DNA of 64,000 nt from positions 186,001 to 250,000 of the forward strand of contig ML991773.1 in the NCBI GenBank assembly GCA_010094025.1, in the 5' to 3' direction. Each line of letters starts with the position of its first letter. Position 1 is the stretch's first letter. Made by a program: the position numbers and the translations under genes. Under the pieces are notes generated by a model. The model had not been told where the DNA came from and searched no databases. It saw nothing but the letters and a program-made list of their open reading frames with translations. Source of the stretch: Viridothelium virens. Taxonomy: Eukaryota > Ascomycota > Dothideomycetes > Trypetheliales > Trypetheliaceae. Of this stretch, positions 63,223 through 64,000 are shown piece after piece.

Positions 63223-64000
63223 TGGATAAGACTGTAATCTGAAAGCTTTGAAAGAGAAGGAGCGGAAAGGAATCGCATTATTTAACCTTTTCTTGGTGTT
63301 GCTTCGCCGTAATGGAAAGACGGGAGAAAAACGACTTTGGATAGGGAAAGGACCTCACTCTCAGCCATGTCTGGCGCCTATCTGCGCTAGGCAGCCGCGC
63401 TCAAGCATCTGTAGCCACGGAAGATCTGTCTTGAACGCTGTATTATGGTTTGATAAGGCATCTTATTGGCCTGGGCGGCAGATCTTTTGCGGGTGAGTTT
63501 CTACGCCGTTCTATCAGGCAACGAGACGGACGAGGATAGCGGTCACCGAGTTAGTACTGATCTAGGCTACCAACCTCAGGGCAATGGAGACAGGAGGTTA
63601 GGAGAACCATTGACTTGATGAGCCTCTCCACAGCGAAGATGTTCCATGGTTACGAGCGGCGCGGAGAACCGTTGTATAGGGAAAAGGGGAGTGGGCGGCA
63701 CAGTCTCTCTGAGATGAGGCTCGCTCCTCATTCGTCGAGGCTCTGACGTGCATACGATGGCGCAACTCGACGCACAGACAGTGCAAACCTAAACCGCTAC
63801 ATTTTGCAGAGAGGCTAGTCAGCACGACAGAGGGTCAGTGGTTGAAGGGAAGGTGAGGTCGGTGAATGGTGCTGGACACGCGGGAAATGATCGATTTATC
63901 GTCAGCCGCGGCGAAGCGCTAGCGAGAGTCGGCTAGGTTGGTCGAAGGTACCTGGTGGGTTTGGCCCTCAGCCACAGCAGGAGCGAGGGAGGTATGGGAA
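63223..64000. other. Upstream region of the SWIM gene, window end
   Basis: 778 bp to the window edge. Frames up to 82 codons only. No gene, repeat or RNA recognised. Confidence 0.45.

Noticed and set aside
1-64000. CRISPR arrays, rRNA genes, LTR or virus-like elements
   Set aside because: No regularly spaced repeats with unique spacers, no rRNA-like conserved stretch, and no long terminal repeats or capsid, polymerase or integrase frames were seen by eye on either strand.

Overview
The window is nuclear DNA of a filamentous ascomycete (Pezizomycotina). Genes sit on both strands 0.1-2 kb apart. Most are cut by 40-120 nt introns with GT..AG ends and CTNAN-like branch sites. Several products occur only in fungi or in typical fungal form: BUD23, SVP26, ATP11, the NAD-dependent isocitrate dehydrogenase subunit IDH1, ATG5, a THOC5-like protein, an IZH-type PAQR protein and a fungal Zn-Cys protein. 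I lean to a Leotiomycete-like fungus, but only weakly. Exon coordinates were derived by hand from frame, splice sites and remembered family sequences; no search was run.

Layout. 0-5 kb: 3' end of an unknown gene (+), SVP26 (-), BUD23 (+), IDH1 (-). 5.1-5.6 kb: a nearly complete 190-bp foldback repeat. 5.6-14.8 kb: NmrA-like oxidoreductase (-), FAP1/NFX1 zinc-finger protein (-), WD40-cyclophilin PPWD1 homologue (+), HSL-type alpha/beta hydrolase (-). 16-23.4 kb: GPI-anchored wall protein, a zinc-ribbon/coiled-coil unknown and a four-TM membrane protein, all (+). 23.9-26.4 kb: two tandem paralogous F-box-like genes (+). 26.5-33.1 kb: ATP11 (-), a peroxisomal 4-coumarate-CoA-ligase-like enzyme (+) and an MFS transporter (+). 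33.7-36.9 kb: a multi-domain protein with a STAND-type N-terminus, ubiquitin-like domain and C2H2 fingers. 39-46 kb: a single-TM protein, a Zn-Cys regulator with a GC-AG intron (-) and an unknown. 46-54 kb: PAQR receptor-like protein (-), RNase H-fold gene with an apparent frameshift (-), THOC5-like (+), dienelactone hydrolase (-), ATG5 (+). 54-63 kb: unknown basic nuclear-looking protein (-), HSPA12-like Hsp70 ATPase (+), Ser/Gly-rich protein with a conserved C-terminus (-), SWIM zinc-finger protein (-).

Most neighbours are unrelated housekeeping genes. The only units that look like local innovation are the tandem F-box-like pair, the STAND/ubiquitin-like/zinc-finger protein and possibly the CoA ligase plus MFS transporter pair. 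I saw no LTR, LINE, virus-like element, rRNA, convincing tRNA or CRISPR array. I did not find a clear new multi-gene system; the best leads are listed as findings with their uncertainties.
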